Shown piece after piece: positions 14,976 to 23,858 of a stretch of DNA of 64,000 nucleotides. Numbering within the stretch: position 1 is the first letter of the stretch; the number at the start of each line of letters is the position of its first letter. The notes under the pieces are model-generated. The model worked only from the letters and a program-made list of their open reading frames with translations, did no database searches and was not told the DNA's origin. Location of the stretch: positions 494,920 to 558,919 of the forward strand of contig NZ_LT593746.1 in NCBI RefSeq assembly GCF_900089075.1, written 5' to 3'. The stretch comes from Vaginella massiliensis (GTDB lineage: Bacteria > Bacteroidota > Bacteroidia > Flavobacteriales > Weeksellaceae). A program made the position numbers and the translations under genes.

Positions 14976-17510
14976 TTAGAACGACCATTGCGTTCCAATT
15001 GAAACGCCAAATTTACGAACATCTGGCAAATTATTATAATTTCCTCGCCAATTAAAATCAATTCGCAACGGACGAATATTTCCGATCCCAATATTTTCGA
15101 TTCCAAATCCGTATTCGAAATAGATTTGTTTGTTGGGCGCAAGATAGTCGATTGAAGAGCGATTGATGCGGATATTTTCTTCCGAAATATTCCCTGCAGC
15201 CGCTCTGATAAACGCCACTTCTCGCCACTTGAGCTTTTTGATGAGCGGAATTTTGTTCAGGAACCAGCCTTTGAAATGTTGTTCCCAAATCAGCGAGGCA
15301 TATTCGTCGGTAACAAATTCATAATAATTGAGCTGACTGAAGGTCCCGTTGACCAAGCCGTAACTCTCGTTGCCTGGCAACGGACTGAGGAGCGTGAGTG
15401 GAACAGGCTGAAAAGTTTTGCCCGCTTCGAAAATCACATTTGCCATTCCTAAAGAACTGATGAGTATCGGTTGTTGATAACGAAATTGCAGTTTATCGTA
15501 AGCAAAATCTGAATCGATTACACCTTTCAGTCCGCGGATATAGCGCAACATGATGGTCGGATTGAGGGTCGAAATCTCGTACCTGTCGATTCCCCATTGT
15601 CCCCATTTAGCGGTTGGTTTCCAAATCAGCGAAAGCCCCAAACTAGAGTTGGTAAGCGTGGATTGCTCCACACCATTTTTTATAAAATTGATTTTAAATA
15701 GAATCGGATCTGCCGATTTTACTCGCTGATAATTTCCATCCAACCGAACCACAAAATTTTTCCAAGGTTCGATCGAGGTATAAACGTTGGTGATGTTGTT
15801 GTTGCTCAGCGTGGTGTTGTCTCCCTGATTCAGAATCGATGAAGACGAAAAACTTCGCGTCATGATTCCGTCTGATGCCGTAAGCTGCGAACCCAATTGC
15901 TCCACATCTCGCTTGGTTCCCAAACCCACCTGAAAACGGTTGGTTCGATTGAACATGACGCGCGCTTCTGTACCGTATTTTATTTTTTGATCTTTGAATC
16001 CGTAAGCTGTATAGGCTGCAATTCGCCACATATCGTTTTGAGAAAAATAGGTTCTTGCCCCCGCACGTAAACGAAATCCTTCGATGTCATTGTAACCAAA
16101 GGTAGAATACAAGTCGCCAATATCTAAGCCCTTGCTCACGTTGTAATAGCCCGATGCAAAGGTTTCTACCGTTTTTACTATTCGCTGGAAACGAGGCACT
16201 TTGTTCAACTCGTCTAATGTTTTGTACACGCCTTTTTCTTCTTCCGAAAGCGCTTCTGGACGATTGCTATCCCAAAACGCATCGGATTGAACGTTCACTG
16301 CCATTTTCGAGGGGTCGATTCGTTCGCTATAAAATTCATCTTTGTACCGCGTCTTCAAATCATAATCGTAAAACCTCAGTGTTCGGTGCGCAAACAGACC
16401 TTTTGCGTCTTCCTTTTTAGAAAGCATCGACATGTCCATCATCGAATAATATTTCAACGGATAATACACCTCATCACTCTCGATCTGGAAAGTCAAATTC
16501 AGGTAAATATCTTTGACGAAGTTGACATTGATATTCTTGCTGCTTTCCATCACAATTTCCTTTACCGCATAGTGTTCGGTACTGATGTACATATCGCCTT
16601 TGAAAGTGTATTCGCCCTCTCTACGAGGTGAATATTTGATGCGATAAACCCACTCGCCGTCTAAGTCTAAAGTGTCGCGTAGCTCATAATCATAAACCGC
16701 AAAGCCGTCTTTTGCCAATGGACTCACGAATTTGATGTCTAAGAAATTCAGTCGAGCTTCGTAAATATTAATGTCTTTGAAGAGGCTTTTGGTGATCTGG
16801 GAAACCATTTCATTTTCATCGAAACCCGATGTTTTATTTCCCAATAATTCTTTTCGAAAATATTTTTGGGGCAGATTGGTTCCAGAAACTCGGTAAATAG
16901 ATTCGTTGAGAAATGCAGGTAAATAGGTCTTGCCATTGATGCTCGAAGTGTCGACACGCTCGAAAATAAACTCAAAATCTTTGAAGATTTTTCGTTTCAT
17001 AAACGCACTATCGATATTGCTGATGTCGAATTGCAATTTTTCGTACTCTTTATAATCGAACTGCGCCACCTTGTCCAACCCATTGCTTTTATCTTTTTCC
17101 CAGACTTTTCGCAAGATGTCGTAGGCTGGATTTTCTTTTTTCTTCAATCGTTTTTTTTGTTTGGTAATTACCGCTCCTTCTAGCTCTATGTTTTCGTCGG
17201 CAATCTCATCCGATTCGGATTCTGGTTTCATCAACAAGCTGAAATCGTAATTGATTTTTTTGATGATCGGAAGCGAAACATCTTCGTATCCCAAGCGCAT
17301 GAAAAGAATTTCGGTTGCTGTTTGGGTAGATTCGATATAGAATTTGCCATCTGTGTTGGTGGTAGTCACCACGTTCAGCTCTGGTAAAACAACGTCTACA
17401 AAAGGGATGGGCTTGTTGGTAAGCGAATCGAGCACATAGCCCTGAATTTTTACTTGAGCCGATAAAATCGTGAACAATAGTAAGAAATATAGACAAAAAA
17501 GTTTCTTCAT
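14976..17510 (-). CDS. DUF5686 outer-membrane protein with carboxypeptidase-regulatory-like domain
   Basis: The 844-residue protein starts with a signal peptide (MKKLFCLYFLLLFTILSAQ). Residues about 20-105 form a carboxypeptidase-regulatory-like beta domain (VKIQGYVLDSLTNKPIPFVD), as in many Bacteroidota TonB-related proteins. The rest matches the DUF5686 family, a large predicted outer-membrane beta-barrel ending in alternating aromatic strands and a terminal phenylalanine (GVSIGTQWSF). The family is common in Bacteroidota and its biochemical role is unknown. It is transcribed toward ppa and separated from pdhB by a strong terminator. Function is not assigned beyond location. Confidence 0.85.
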   Translation of the reverse strand: MKKLFCLYFLLLFTILSAQVKIQGYVLDSLTNKPIPFVDVVLPELNVVTTTNTDGKFYIESTQTATEILFMRLGYEDVSLPIIKKINYDFSLLMKPESESDEIADENIELEGAVITKQKKRLKKKENPAYDILRKVWEKDKSNGLDKVAQFDYKEYEKLQFDISNIDSAFMKRKIFKDFEFIFERVDTSSINGKTYLPAFLNESIYRVSGTNLPQKYFRKELLGNKTSGFDENEMVSQITKSLFKDINIYEARLNFLDIKFVSPLAKDGFAVYDYELRDTLDLDGEWVYRIKYSPRREGEYTFKGDMYISTEHYAVKEIVMESSKNINVNFVKDIYLNLTFQIESDEVYYPLKYYSMMDMSMLSKKEDAKGLFAHRTLRFYDYDLKTRYKDEFYSERIDPSKMAVNVQSDAFWDSNRPEALSEEEKGVYKTLDELNKVPRFQRIVKTVETFASGYYNVSKGLDIGDLYSTFGYNDIEGFRLRAGARTYFSQNDMWRIAAYTAYGFKDQKIKYGTEARVMFNRTNRFQVGLGTKRDVEQLGSQLTASDGIMTRSFSSSSILNQGDNTTLSNNNITNVYTSIEPWKNFVVRLDGNYQRVKSADPILFKINFIKNGVEQSTLTNSSLGLSLIWKPTAKWGQWGIDRYEISTLNPTIMLRYIRGLKGVIDSDFAYDKLQFRYQQPILISSLGMANVIFEAGKTFQPVPLTLLSPLPGNESYGLVNGTFSQLNYYEFVTDEYASLIWEQHFKGWFLNKIPLIKKLKWREVAFIRAAAGNISEENIRINRSSIDYLAPNKQIYFEYGFGIENIGIGNIRPLRIDFNWRGNYNNLPDVRKFGVSIGTQWSF

Positions 17511-17525
17511 GAGTCGAAAAAAACA

Positions 17526-17552
17526 AAGTCTAGCAAAAGATATGCTAGACTT
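17526..17552 (-). terminator. Terminator downstream of pdhB
   Basis: AAGTCTAGCA and TGCTAGACTT form a perfect 10-base stem with a 7-base loop. On the minus strand it is followed by TTGTTTTTTT. It ends pdhB transcription before the DUF5686 gene. Confidence 0.8.
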
Positions 17553-17578
17553 AAAATTATGATATGGTTGTCGCTTAT

Positions 17579-18559
17579 TTATTTTTTATACATCACCGAT
17601 TTTACAGCATCTACTACTTCTTTTACCTGCGGATACCACTTCTCGAATAAATTTGGGGCATAAGGCGCCGAAGTATCTTTGGTGTTGATGCGTTTTACAG
17701 GAGCGTCTAAATAATCGAAGGCTTTTTGTTGAACCATGTACGTAATTTCTGATGAGACATTGGCAAATGGCCAAGCTTCTTCTAACACTACCAAACGATT
17801 GGTTTTCTTTACCGATGCAATAATGGTTTCGTAGTCCAATGGTCTAATGGTTCTGATATCGATGATTTCTACCTCGATGCCTTCTTTTGCAAGTTCGTCT
17901 GCTGCCGCATAAGCCTGCTTGATTACCTTACCGTAAGAGACCAACGTGACATCTTTACCTTCGCGTTTGATGTCTGCTTTACCAATCGGAATCAAGTATT
18001 CTTCTTCTGGAACTTCCATTTTATCACCATACATCTGCTCAGATTCCATGAAAATGACTGGGTCGTTGTCGCGAATGGCAGTTTTCAACAATCCTTTTGC
18101 ATCGTACGGATTAGACGGCACCACCACTTTAAGCCCAGGAACGTTGGCATACCAACTGTCAAAGGCTTGTGAGTGGGTTGCTCCCAATTGTCCTGCCGAA
18201 GCAGTTGGCCCACGGAAAACAATAGGACAATTCATCTGCCCGCCCGACATTTGATAAATTTTTGCCGCATTGTTGATGATTTGATCGATGGCAACCAATG
18301 AAAAATTGAAGGTCATAAACTCTACAATCGGGCGACAACCAGTCAAAGTCGATCCTACACTAATCCCTGCAAAACCAGCCTCTGCGATCGGCGCATCGAT
18401 TACTCGTTTTGGACCAAATTCATCCAACATACCTTTCGAAGCTTTATAAGCACCGTTGTATTCTGCTACTTCTTCTCCGATTAAAAAAATCGAAGGATCT
18501 CGTCTCATTTCTTCGCTCATTGCTTCGGCGATTACTTCTCTAAAAGTTTTTATAGCCAT
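17579..18559 (-). CDS. pdhB: Pyruvate dehydrogenase E1 component, beta subunit
   Basis: The 326-residue protein is the beta subunit of a heterotetrameric 2-oxoacid dehydrogenase E1, which with thiamine diphosphate decarboxylates pyruvate and passes the acetyl group to lipoyl-E2. It has FLIGEEVAEYNGAYKASKGM (25-44), the conserved DAPIAEAGFAGISVG (75-89), the transketolase-type QLGATHSQAF and the C-terminal LEEAWPFANVSSEI. Length and motifs fit PdhB of Bacteroidota. The alpha subunit is not adjacent, so in this genome E1 genes are split. A Bacteroidota-type promoter precedes it at 18592-18618. Confidence 0.93.
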   Translation of the reverse strand: MAIKTFREVIAEAMSEEMRRDPSIFLIGEEVAEYNGAYKASKGMLDEFGPKRVIDAPIAEAGFAGISVGSTLTGCRPIVEFMTFNFSLVAIDQIINNAAKIYQMSGGQMNCPIVFRGPTASAGQLGATHSQAFDSWYANVPGLKVVVPSNPYDAKGLLKTAIRDNDPVIFMESEQMYGDKMEVPEEEYLIPIGKADIKREGKDVTLVSYGKVIKQAYAAADELAKEGIEVEIIDIRTIRPLDYETIIASVKKTNRLVVLEEAWPFANVSSEITYMVQQKAFDYLDAPVKRINTKDTSAPYAPNLFEKWYPQVKEVVDAVKSVMYKK

Positions 18560-18591
18560 CTGATTTGTTACGTTTTATATTTTTCCAAAAG

Positions 18592-18618
18592 CAAATGTAC
18601 GTATTTTTCAAATTTCAA
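18592..18618 (-). promoter_or_regulatory. Candidate promoter of pdhB
   Basis: On the minus strand TTG (18618-18616), a 16-base spacer and TACATTTG (18599-18592) match the Bacteroidota -33/-7 consensus. The spacer is one base shorter than usual. The box lies 33 bases before the ATG. Confidence 0.5.
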
Positions 18619-18640
18619 CCATTTTTTTAGATTTTAATCC

Positions 18641-18669
18641 TTGTCTTTTTGTTTATTATGCTACTTTTG
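18641..18669 (+). promoter_or_regulatory. Promoter of the btuB-btuG operon
   Basis: TTG (18641-18643), an 18-base spacer and TACTTTTG (18662-18669) match the Bacteroidota promoter consensus. Transcription would start near 18676, exactly at the beginning of the riboswitch. Confidence 0.7.
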
Positions 18670-18678
18670 TAAATGTCG

Positions 18679-18838
18679 ATGGTGCTCTATTTAGGAGTTA
18701 AAAGGGAATATGGTGAAAATCCGTAACTGTCCCCGCAACTGTAAATCTCACTGCGTTTTCTTGCCACAAAGCCACTGTTTATCGTCTAAATGGGAAGGTC
18801 GGCGAGAAAGAGATCAAGTCAGGAAACCTGCCATTGTT
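18679..18838 (+). ncRNA. Cobalamin riboswitch (adenosylcobalamin-type aptamer)
   Basis: The leader shows the conserved cobalamin elements in order: GGTGCTCTATTTAGGAG, then GGGAATATGGTGAAAATCCG, then ACTGTCCCCGCAACTGTAA (the B12-box core region), GCCACTG, GGGAAGGTCGGCGAGA and finally AAGTCAGGAAACCTGCC. These are the hallmark segments of the B12 riboswitch. It lies between a good promoter and the btuB start at 18886, so it should repress the two genes when cobalamin is plentiful. No clear intrinsic terminator follows it, so control may be at translation initiation. Confidence 0.95.
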
Positions 18839-18885
18839 GCTAATGTTTAATTATTAAAACTTTCGGTGGAAAGGTTTTCGATAAC

Positions 18886-20685
18886 ATGAAAAAATCATTC
18901 TTATTACTTGTCTTTTGTCCTTTGCTGGCGTATGCGCAACAAGATACCATTGCACTGAAGAGTGTTGACATTAGCGATTATTTTCTAAACGCTAACCAGC
19001 ATCAACAGGTTATTGAACTGAGCGACTCCACTCAAAAACAGCACGAGGCTTTGTTGAGTGATATTATCCAGTTCAGAACGCCTATTTACCTCAAACAAAA
19101 CGGCGCCGCAATGGTTTCTTCTCCGTCTTTTAGAGGGACAACTGCTTCGCAAACTGCGGTGCTTTGGAATGGTATCAATGTGAATGCTGCCACAAACGGG
19201 CAAGCCGACTTCAACCAATTTTTCAACAATGCCAGTCAGCGCATAGATGTGAAATTGGGCGGTGGTAGTATTGCTCATGGCACGGGAGCAATAGGCGGAA
19301 GCGTGCACCTGCAAAATCATTTCGATTTTGGGCAAGGTTGGCAAAACGAACTCTCGTTGCAGGTGGGTAGTTTCGAGACTTATCATGCGCATTATTTTAC
19401 ACAATATAGCAACGACCGATTGGCTGCGCAATTGGGGTATAATCGTTTTCAGACCAAAAACAATTATCGCACACCCAACGAAGCAGGTCGTAATTTGAAT
19501 GGAGAATACCTTTTGAACCAATTCAATTTGGGCGTTGCGTATAAACTAAATGCCCACAACCAGCTGAAACTCATCAGCGAAACCAACTTTGGCGATCGGC
19601 ATTTTTCGTTGGTCAGCCCTAATGAAACACCGACCAAATACGAGACTTGGAATCATCGATTCTTAACCGAATGGAGCTTTGCTCAACGCCGTTTCGAATC
19701 GAATTTAAGGTTGGCTTACCTCAACGAAACTAGTGATTATTTTACTAGGCTCACCTCTCAAAATCCGTCGAGCCTCAATGTCGAAACTCTTCTTGCTAAA
19801 TATTGGGCTGCCTATCGCATTACACCCAATATGAAACTGCATTTCTTGACCGATTTTTCGCACAACCGAGGAAATGGCGACAAAATCGATGATAAGAAAC
19901 GGGACATTTGGTCTGTAGGTTTGATGATGCAGCATCAATTATCGCCTACGTTTCGTTACGAAATAGGCGCGCGTAAAGAGGAAACTTCGGCTTTCGAAAG
20001 TCCAATCCTCTATTCGATAGGTTTGGTGAACGAGTGGACAACTTGGTGGAAAATGCGACTACATCATTCCAAAAATTACCGCATTCCAACCTACAACGAC
20101 CTCTATTGGGAGGCCAGCGGCAATCCGAATCTAAAAGCAGAAAATGCGTATCAGTTCGAGATGGGAAACGAATGGAAATTCAAACAGCTAGAATTGAAAT
20201 GGAATTTGTACTACAATACAATTTTGGACCTGATACAGTGGGTACCGAGCGGGTCTAGCAGTCTTTGGGTTCCTATAAATCAAGCAAAAGTGAAAACCTA
20301 CGGAAGCGAATTGATGCTTTTGGCAAGGTATAATAAACTCAGCTTCGATGCGTTATATGCTTATACGCAAACGCACAATGAAAAAACCGATAAAGCGCTG
20401 ATTTACACACCCGAACATCAGGTAAAAGCGAGTTTACAATTTCATCAGAAGTGGTGGAATGTTTTTGCCCAACTCTTGTACACGGGCAAGGTCTATACCT
20501 TGACGGACGAGTCTGAGCAACTAAACGATAATACCGTGGTGAATCTTGGTGGGAGCGTCGAACTATTCAAAGCGTTTGATTTGCAAGTTAAAATCAACAA
20601 CATTTTCGACCACTACTATCAATCTTTACTGAATCGTTGGATGCCTGGAATAAATTATCAAATAACAATCTTATATAAATTTTAA
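18886..20685 (+). CDS. btuB: TonB-dependent receptor for cobalamin (BtuB-like)
   Basis: The 599-residue outer-membrane receptor has a signal peptide (ending LLAYAQQ), a plug domain (SSPSFRGTTASQTAVLWNGI near residues 78-97) and a C-terminal beta-barrel ending in aromatic TILYKF. TonB-dependent receptors import scarce ligands across the outer membrane using proton motive force. Vitamin B12 as substrate is inferred strongly from the cobalamin riboswitch directly upstream and from the BtuG-like lipoprotein gene 2 bases downstream. It lacks the N-terminal carboxypeptidase-regulatory-like domain seen in the other receptor of this window. Confidence 0.9.
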   Translation: MKKSFLLLVFCPLLAYAQQDTIALKSVDISDYFLNANQHQQVIELSDSTQKQHEALLSDIIQFRTPIYLKQNGAAMVSSPSFRGTTASQTAVLWNGINVNAATNGQADFNQFFNNASQRIDVKLGGGSIAHGTGAIGGSVHLQNHFDFGQGWQNELSLQVGSFETYHAHYFTQYSNDRLAAQLGYNRFQTKNNYRTPNEAGRNLNGEYLLNQFNLGVAYKLNAHNQLKLISETNFGDRHFSLVSPNETPTKYETWNHRFLTEWSFAQRRFESNLRLAYLNETSDYFTRLTSQNPSSLNVETLLAKYWAAYRITPNMKLHFLTDFSHNRGNGDKIDDKKRDIWSVGLMMQHQLSPTFRYEIGARKEETSAFESPILYSIGLVNEWTTWWKMRLHHSKNYRIPTYNDLYWEASGNPNLKAENAYQFEMGNEWKFKQLELKWNLYYNTILDLIQWVPSGSSSLWVPINQAKVKTYGSELMLLARYNKLSFDALYAYTQTHNEKTDKALIYTPEHQVKASLQFHQKWWNVFAQLLYTGKVYTLTDESEQLNDNTVVNLGGSVELFKAFDLQVKINNIFDHYYQSLLNRWMPGINYQITILYKF

Positions 20686-20687
20686 TC

Positions 20688-21755
20688 ATGATGAAAAAAT
20701 CTCTCTTAGTTATGGCGATCCTAAGTTTAGGATTCATGACTTCTTGTTCAAACGACGATGATGCCCGAATCGACAATGAAGAAATTATTGGCGAATATTC
20801 GAAAGGAATTCTAGTATTGAATGAAGGTAATTTTGGTCAATCAAATGCAGAGGTAACCTTTATAGACCCTTCTTTGACATCGGCTACGCAAAACCTTTAT
20901 CAAAAAGTAAACGGGGCAGTATTTGGCGATACGGCACAAAGCATGTATGAAGACGATGGTTTGCTCTATTTTGTGATCAACAATTCGAACAAAATTGTGG
21001 TGGTACAAAAACACGACTTCAAGAAAAAAGCCGAAGTCACCACCAATCTAGAGTCGCCACGCTACTTGGTAGAAAAAGGCAATCATTTGTATGTTACCAA
21101 TTGGGGCGATAGCAACGATCCAAATGATGATTATGTGGCAGTTTTCGACAAAAAAACTTTGTCTCTAGTTACGAGAATACCCGTAAAAGAAGGTCCAGAA
21201 AGAATAATCGAAGCAAACAACAAAATTATTGTAGCGCATAAAGGCGGATGGGGAACTGGAAACAGCGTCAGCTTTATAAACCCTGCGACTCAAAAAGTTA
21301 CACAAAACATAGAAGTAGGCGAATACCCAGATGGTATCGCTGAGGCAAACGGTACCTTGTATGTGCTTTGTTCTGGCTCTTCTTGGAGTCAACCTAGCAC
21401 AAGCGGAAAGTTGGTAAAAATAAACCTCAACAGCGAAACCGTGACGGCAACCTTGAATTTCAACGATGGAGAAAACCCTGCGTTCTTAGAAAAATCGAAC
21501 AATCAATTGTATTACACGCTAGGTTCTTCTGTTTACAACTTTGCACCCAACGCAACGCAACTCCCAAGCACGCCAATATTCAACACCAATGTAACGACCT
21601 TGTACGGATTTAACGTAGAAAACGGAATATTCTATGTTACCGATGCCAAAGATTATGTTTCGCGCGGTGAATTGAAAGTTTTTAGACCAAACGGAGAATT
21701 GATGAAAAGTCTCGAAACAGGAATTATCCCAAACAGTGTGATGGTTCTCGATTAA
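20688..21755 (+). CDS. BtuG-like surface lipoprotein with YncE-type beta-propeller
   Basis: The 355-residue protein has a lipobox ending at C20 (LGFMTSC) followed by SNDDD, the acidic signal that sends Bacteroidota lipoproteins to the cell surface. The rest is a repeated propeller pattern (VFGDTAQSMYEDDGLLYFVI, ANNKIIVAHKGGWG, VGEYPDGIAEANGTLYVL) of the DUF5074/YncE type. BtuG of gut Bacteroides, a surface propeller that binds B12 extremely tightly and docks on BtuB, has the same architecture. Gene order and the shared riboswitch support that role here. ATGs at 20688 and 20691 are both possible. No binding residues can be named from sequence alone. Confidence 0.82.
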   Translation: MMKKSLLVMAILSLGFMTSCSNDDDARIDNEEIIGEYSKGILVLNEGNFGQSNAEVTFIDPSLTSATQNLYQKVNGAVFGDTAQSMYEDDGLLYFVINNSNKIVVVQKHDFKKKAEVTTNLESPRYLVEKGNHLYVTNWGDSNDPNDDYVAVFDKKTLSLVTRIPVKEGPERIIEANNKIIVAHKGGWGTGNSVSFINPATQKVTQNIEVGEYPDGIAEANGTLYVLCSGSSWSQPSTSGKLVKINLNSETVTATLNFNDGENPAFLEKSNNQLYYTLGSSVYNFAPNATQLPSTPIFNTNVTTLYGFNVENGIFYVTDAKDYVSRGELKVFRPNGELMKSLETGIIPNSVMVLD

Positions 21756-21782
21756 TCATCAACATCTCATGAATTATTTTTA

Positions 21783-21812
21783 AAATCCAGTGTTTTAAAC
21801 ACTGGATTTTTT
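21783..21812. terminator. Bidirectional terminator after btuG and rarD-like gene
   Basis: AAATCCAGTG and CACTGGATTT flank a TTTTAAA loop; a T-run follows on the plus strand. The last codons of the convergent permease gene lie inside the hairpin. Confidence 0.8.
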
Positions 21813-22694
21813 AATTGTTTTGAATAAAAACTTAGCGTTGAAAATAATAATCGAAACAAAAATCAGCGAATACGCCACAATTTGTGCCGTCGAAACCTGT
21901 TCTTTATAATAAAATACAGCCAACAAAAAATTGATAATCGGATTGATGTAAATGAGAATACCAACCGTAGACGAATCGATGCCTTTGAGTGCAAAATTGT
22001 TCAGAATCATGGGAATCGTGGTAAACAGCAAGACCACCAAAGCTATACTCTTGAAAAATCGGATTTCGGTCGGAAATGGTCCAGAAAACCAAAAGTAAAA
22101 TGGCAGTAAAATAATCGATACAACCGAGAGTTGAAGCATCAGCAGATTGAAGCTGTCGAAAATACTGAGGCGTTTCTGAACAATAATATACGTAGCAAAA
22201 CTAAGCGCAACAAATAGACTGAAATATAGCTCTCTGAAATGTCCCAACGACATGATTGCACACGCAAGGGTACTCAACCCAATGGCAAACCATTTGGCAC
22301 TGGAAATCTTTTCCTTCAAAATCAAAACGCTCAGCAAAGTCGTTACAATAGGGCAAATAAGATACGACAACGAAGCCGTTTGCACACTCACGTGATTCAT
22401 TACATAGATAAAAACCAACCAATTCGACATCAGCACCAACGAACCGCCTACCAGCCTGTAAATCATTTGTCGTTGAACCTTTACCTCCTGAGCACGAAAA
22501 AGCTGCAGGTCTTGTCGCAATCGTTTCTTTCGAAATCCAAACCCAACGAGCAACAACAGCACCGTACTGAAAAACAATCGATAATACAAAATATCCATCG
22601 AGGGATAATCGCTAATCGGACGTAAGCCGAACGAAAAAAAACCCCACATGAAATAGGTAAGCAAAGCCGCAAAAAAATAGTTAGATTGTTTCAT
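21795..22694 (-). CDS. EamA/RarD-family membrane transporter
   Basis: The start MKQSNYFFAALLTYFMWGFF at 22694 is preferred because it begins the first membrane segment; upstream in-frame codons would add 26 residues without family resemblance. The 299-residue protein has about ten hydrophobic segments in the duplicated five-plus-five EamA layout. It contains LVFIYVMNHVSVQTASLSYLI (from about residue 92), the pattern typical of RarD. Family members export amino acids or other metabolites; some RarD proteins are linked to chloramphenicol sensitivity. The substrate is unknown. It converges on the btuG gene and shares its terminator. Confidence 0.82.
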   Translation of the reverse strand: MKQSNYFFAALLTYFMWGFFSFGLRPISDYPSMDILYYRLFFSTVLLLLVGFGFRKKRLRQDLQLFRAQEVKVQRQMIYRLVGGSLVLMSNWLVFIYVMNHVSVQTASLSYLICPIVTTLLSVLILKEKISSAKWFAIGLSTLACAIMSLGHFRELYFSLFVALSFATYIIVQKRLSIFDSFNLLMLQLSVVSIILLPFYFWFSGPFPTEIRFFKSIALVVLLFTTIPMILNNFALKGIDSSTVGILIYINPIINFLLAVFYYKEQVSTAQIVAYSLIFVSIIIFNAKFLFKTIKKSSV

Positions 22695-22808
22695 CTTGGC
22701 AAATGTACAATTTGTATGGCAGATCGCACATCGAAGAATTTCAGATAAAAGTCGGATTCGAAGCATCCCCAAAAAAGAAATCTTTACCTTCGCAACAAAG
22801 TTGAACTG

Positions 22809-23249
22809 ATGGAAGAATTGTTTTCTGACGAATATTTTATGCGAAAAGCGCTACAAGAAGCGGAAATCGCCTACGAAAAAGACGAAATTCCAGTAGGTGC
22901 AATTGTGGTTTGCAACAATAAAATCATCGCCAAATCGCACAATCTCACCGAAACCCTTACCGATGTTACCGCCCATGCCGAGATGCAGGCAATAACTGCT
23001 GCCGCAAATTATCTTGGCGGCAAATATCTCAAAGAATGTACATTATACGTCACCCTAGAACCCTGCGTCATGTGCGCTGGAGCCTTGTATTGGAGCCAAA
23101 TTTCGAGAGTGGTGATTGGTGCGGCAGATGAAAAGAGAGGTTTCAAAAGCAAAATGTTGCAGCTGCATCCAAAAACAGAAATCGTAGAGGGTGTATTGGC
23201 AAACGAAGGAAAAAAATTGATGCTCGATTTCTTTCAACAAAAAAGATAA
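22809..23249 (+). CDS. tadA: tRNA-specific adenosine deaminase
   Basis: The 146-residue zinc enzyme converts adenosine 34 of tRNA-Arg(ACG) to inosine. Catalytic residues are in HAEMQAI (H56, E58) and PCVMCAGAL (C86, C89), with EIPVGAIVV near the N-terminus. The length is typical. It reads divergently from the RarD-like gene across a short spacer, and tRNA-Cys follows on the other strand. Confidence 0.94.
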   Translation: MEELFSDEYFMRKALQEAEIAYEKDEIPVGAIVVCNNKIIAKSHNLTETLTDVTAHAEMQAITAAANYLGGKYLKECTLYVTLEPCVMCAGALYWSQISRVVIGAADEKRGFKSKMLQLHPKTEIVEGVLANEGKKLMLDFFQQKR

Positions 23250-23251
23250 AA

Positions 23252-23281
23252 AAACCTCAACAAACAATCTTGCTGAGGTTT
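23252..23281 (-). terminator. Terminator downstream of tRNA-Cys
   Basis: AAACCTCA and TGAGGTTT form an 8-base stem; on the minus strand a run of seven T follows. It starts 4 bases past the tRNA end and also lies just after tadA on the other strand. Confidence 0.75.
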
Positions 23282-23284
23282 GGG

Positions 23285-23355
23285 AGGTTCCTAGCGGATT
23301 CGAACCGCTGTGGACGGTTTTGCAGACCGCTACCTAGCCTCTCGGTCAAGGAACC
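23285..23355 (-). tRNA. tRNA-Cys (GCA)
   Basis: On the minus strand the 71-base gene begins GGTTCCTTGACCGAGAGG and ends with GGTTCGAATCCGCTAGGAACCT. The acceptor stem GGTTCCT/AGGAACC pairs perfectly, the anticodon loop CTGCAAA carries GCA, and the discriminator is U as expected for Cys. CCA is not encoded. Confidence 0.95.
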
Positions 23356-23406
23356 ATTTCCGTAATTGGATTGCAAATATAAAAATTAATTTAATATTCT
23401 AAAAAT

Positions 23407-23766
23407 TTACCGGTAGCGTTTTTCAAGTATTATGCTCACTTTCTCTACATGCCCACCAATTGGGGGATTGATTTTAGAGAGTTTTATTTTCGCTCGTTCT
23501 GCATTGGGCACTTCTACTCCGATGCGGTCTAAGATACGTTTGCACACATGCTCCAGCAATTTCGAGCGGATGCCAACTTCTTCTTTTACAATCGCATTCA
23601 ATAAAACATAGTCTACAGCATCGATCAGCTCGTCTGATTCACAAGCCTGCGAAAAATCTGCTTCAACCTCCAAATCTATCAAATAATCAGACCCGATTCT
23701 CGCCTCTTCTTCCAAACATCCATGATTCGAATATATTTTGATTTTCTCTAGTAAAATAATTCCCAT
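23407..23766 (-). CDS. folB: Dihydroneopterin aldolase
   Basis: The 119-residue protein catalyses cleavage of 7,8-dihydroneopterin in folate synthesis. It starts IILLEKIKIYSNHGCLEEEA (residues 3-22), where Y and the acidic cluster match the FolB active-site strand. VDYVLLNAIVKEE and LLEHVCKRILDRI follow, and KINPPIGGHVEKVSIIL near the C-terminus matches the family. Length is typical of the octameric enzyme. It sits alone between tRNA-Cys and the superoxide dismutase gene. Confidence 0.9.
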   Translation of the reverse strand: MGIILLEKIKIYSNHGCLEEEARIGSDYLIDLEVEADFSQACESDELIDAVDYVLLNAIVKEEVGIRSKLLEHVCKRILDRIGVEVPNAERAKIKLSKINPPIGGHVEKVSIILEKRYR

Positions 23767-23799
23767 ACGTTAAGTTTATTTTTTTGTTTCAAAAATAAA

Positions 23800-23834
23800 G
23801 AAGACTTGACAATCAAAGTTGCTGTCAAGTCTTC
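23800..23834 (-). terminator. Terminator downstream of the superoxide dismutase gene
   Basis: GAAGACTTGACA and TGTCAAGTCTTC form a perfect 12-base stem around an 11-base loop, followed on the minus strand by TTTATTTTT. It lies 25 bases past the stop codon. Confidence 0.8.
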
Positions 23835-23858
23835 AGAAATTCTATGAAAAATTAGTAT

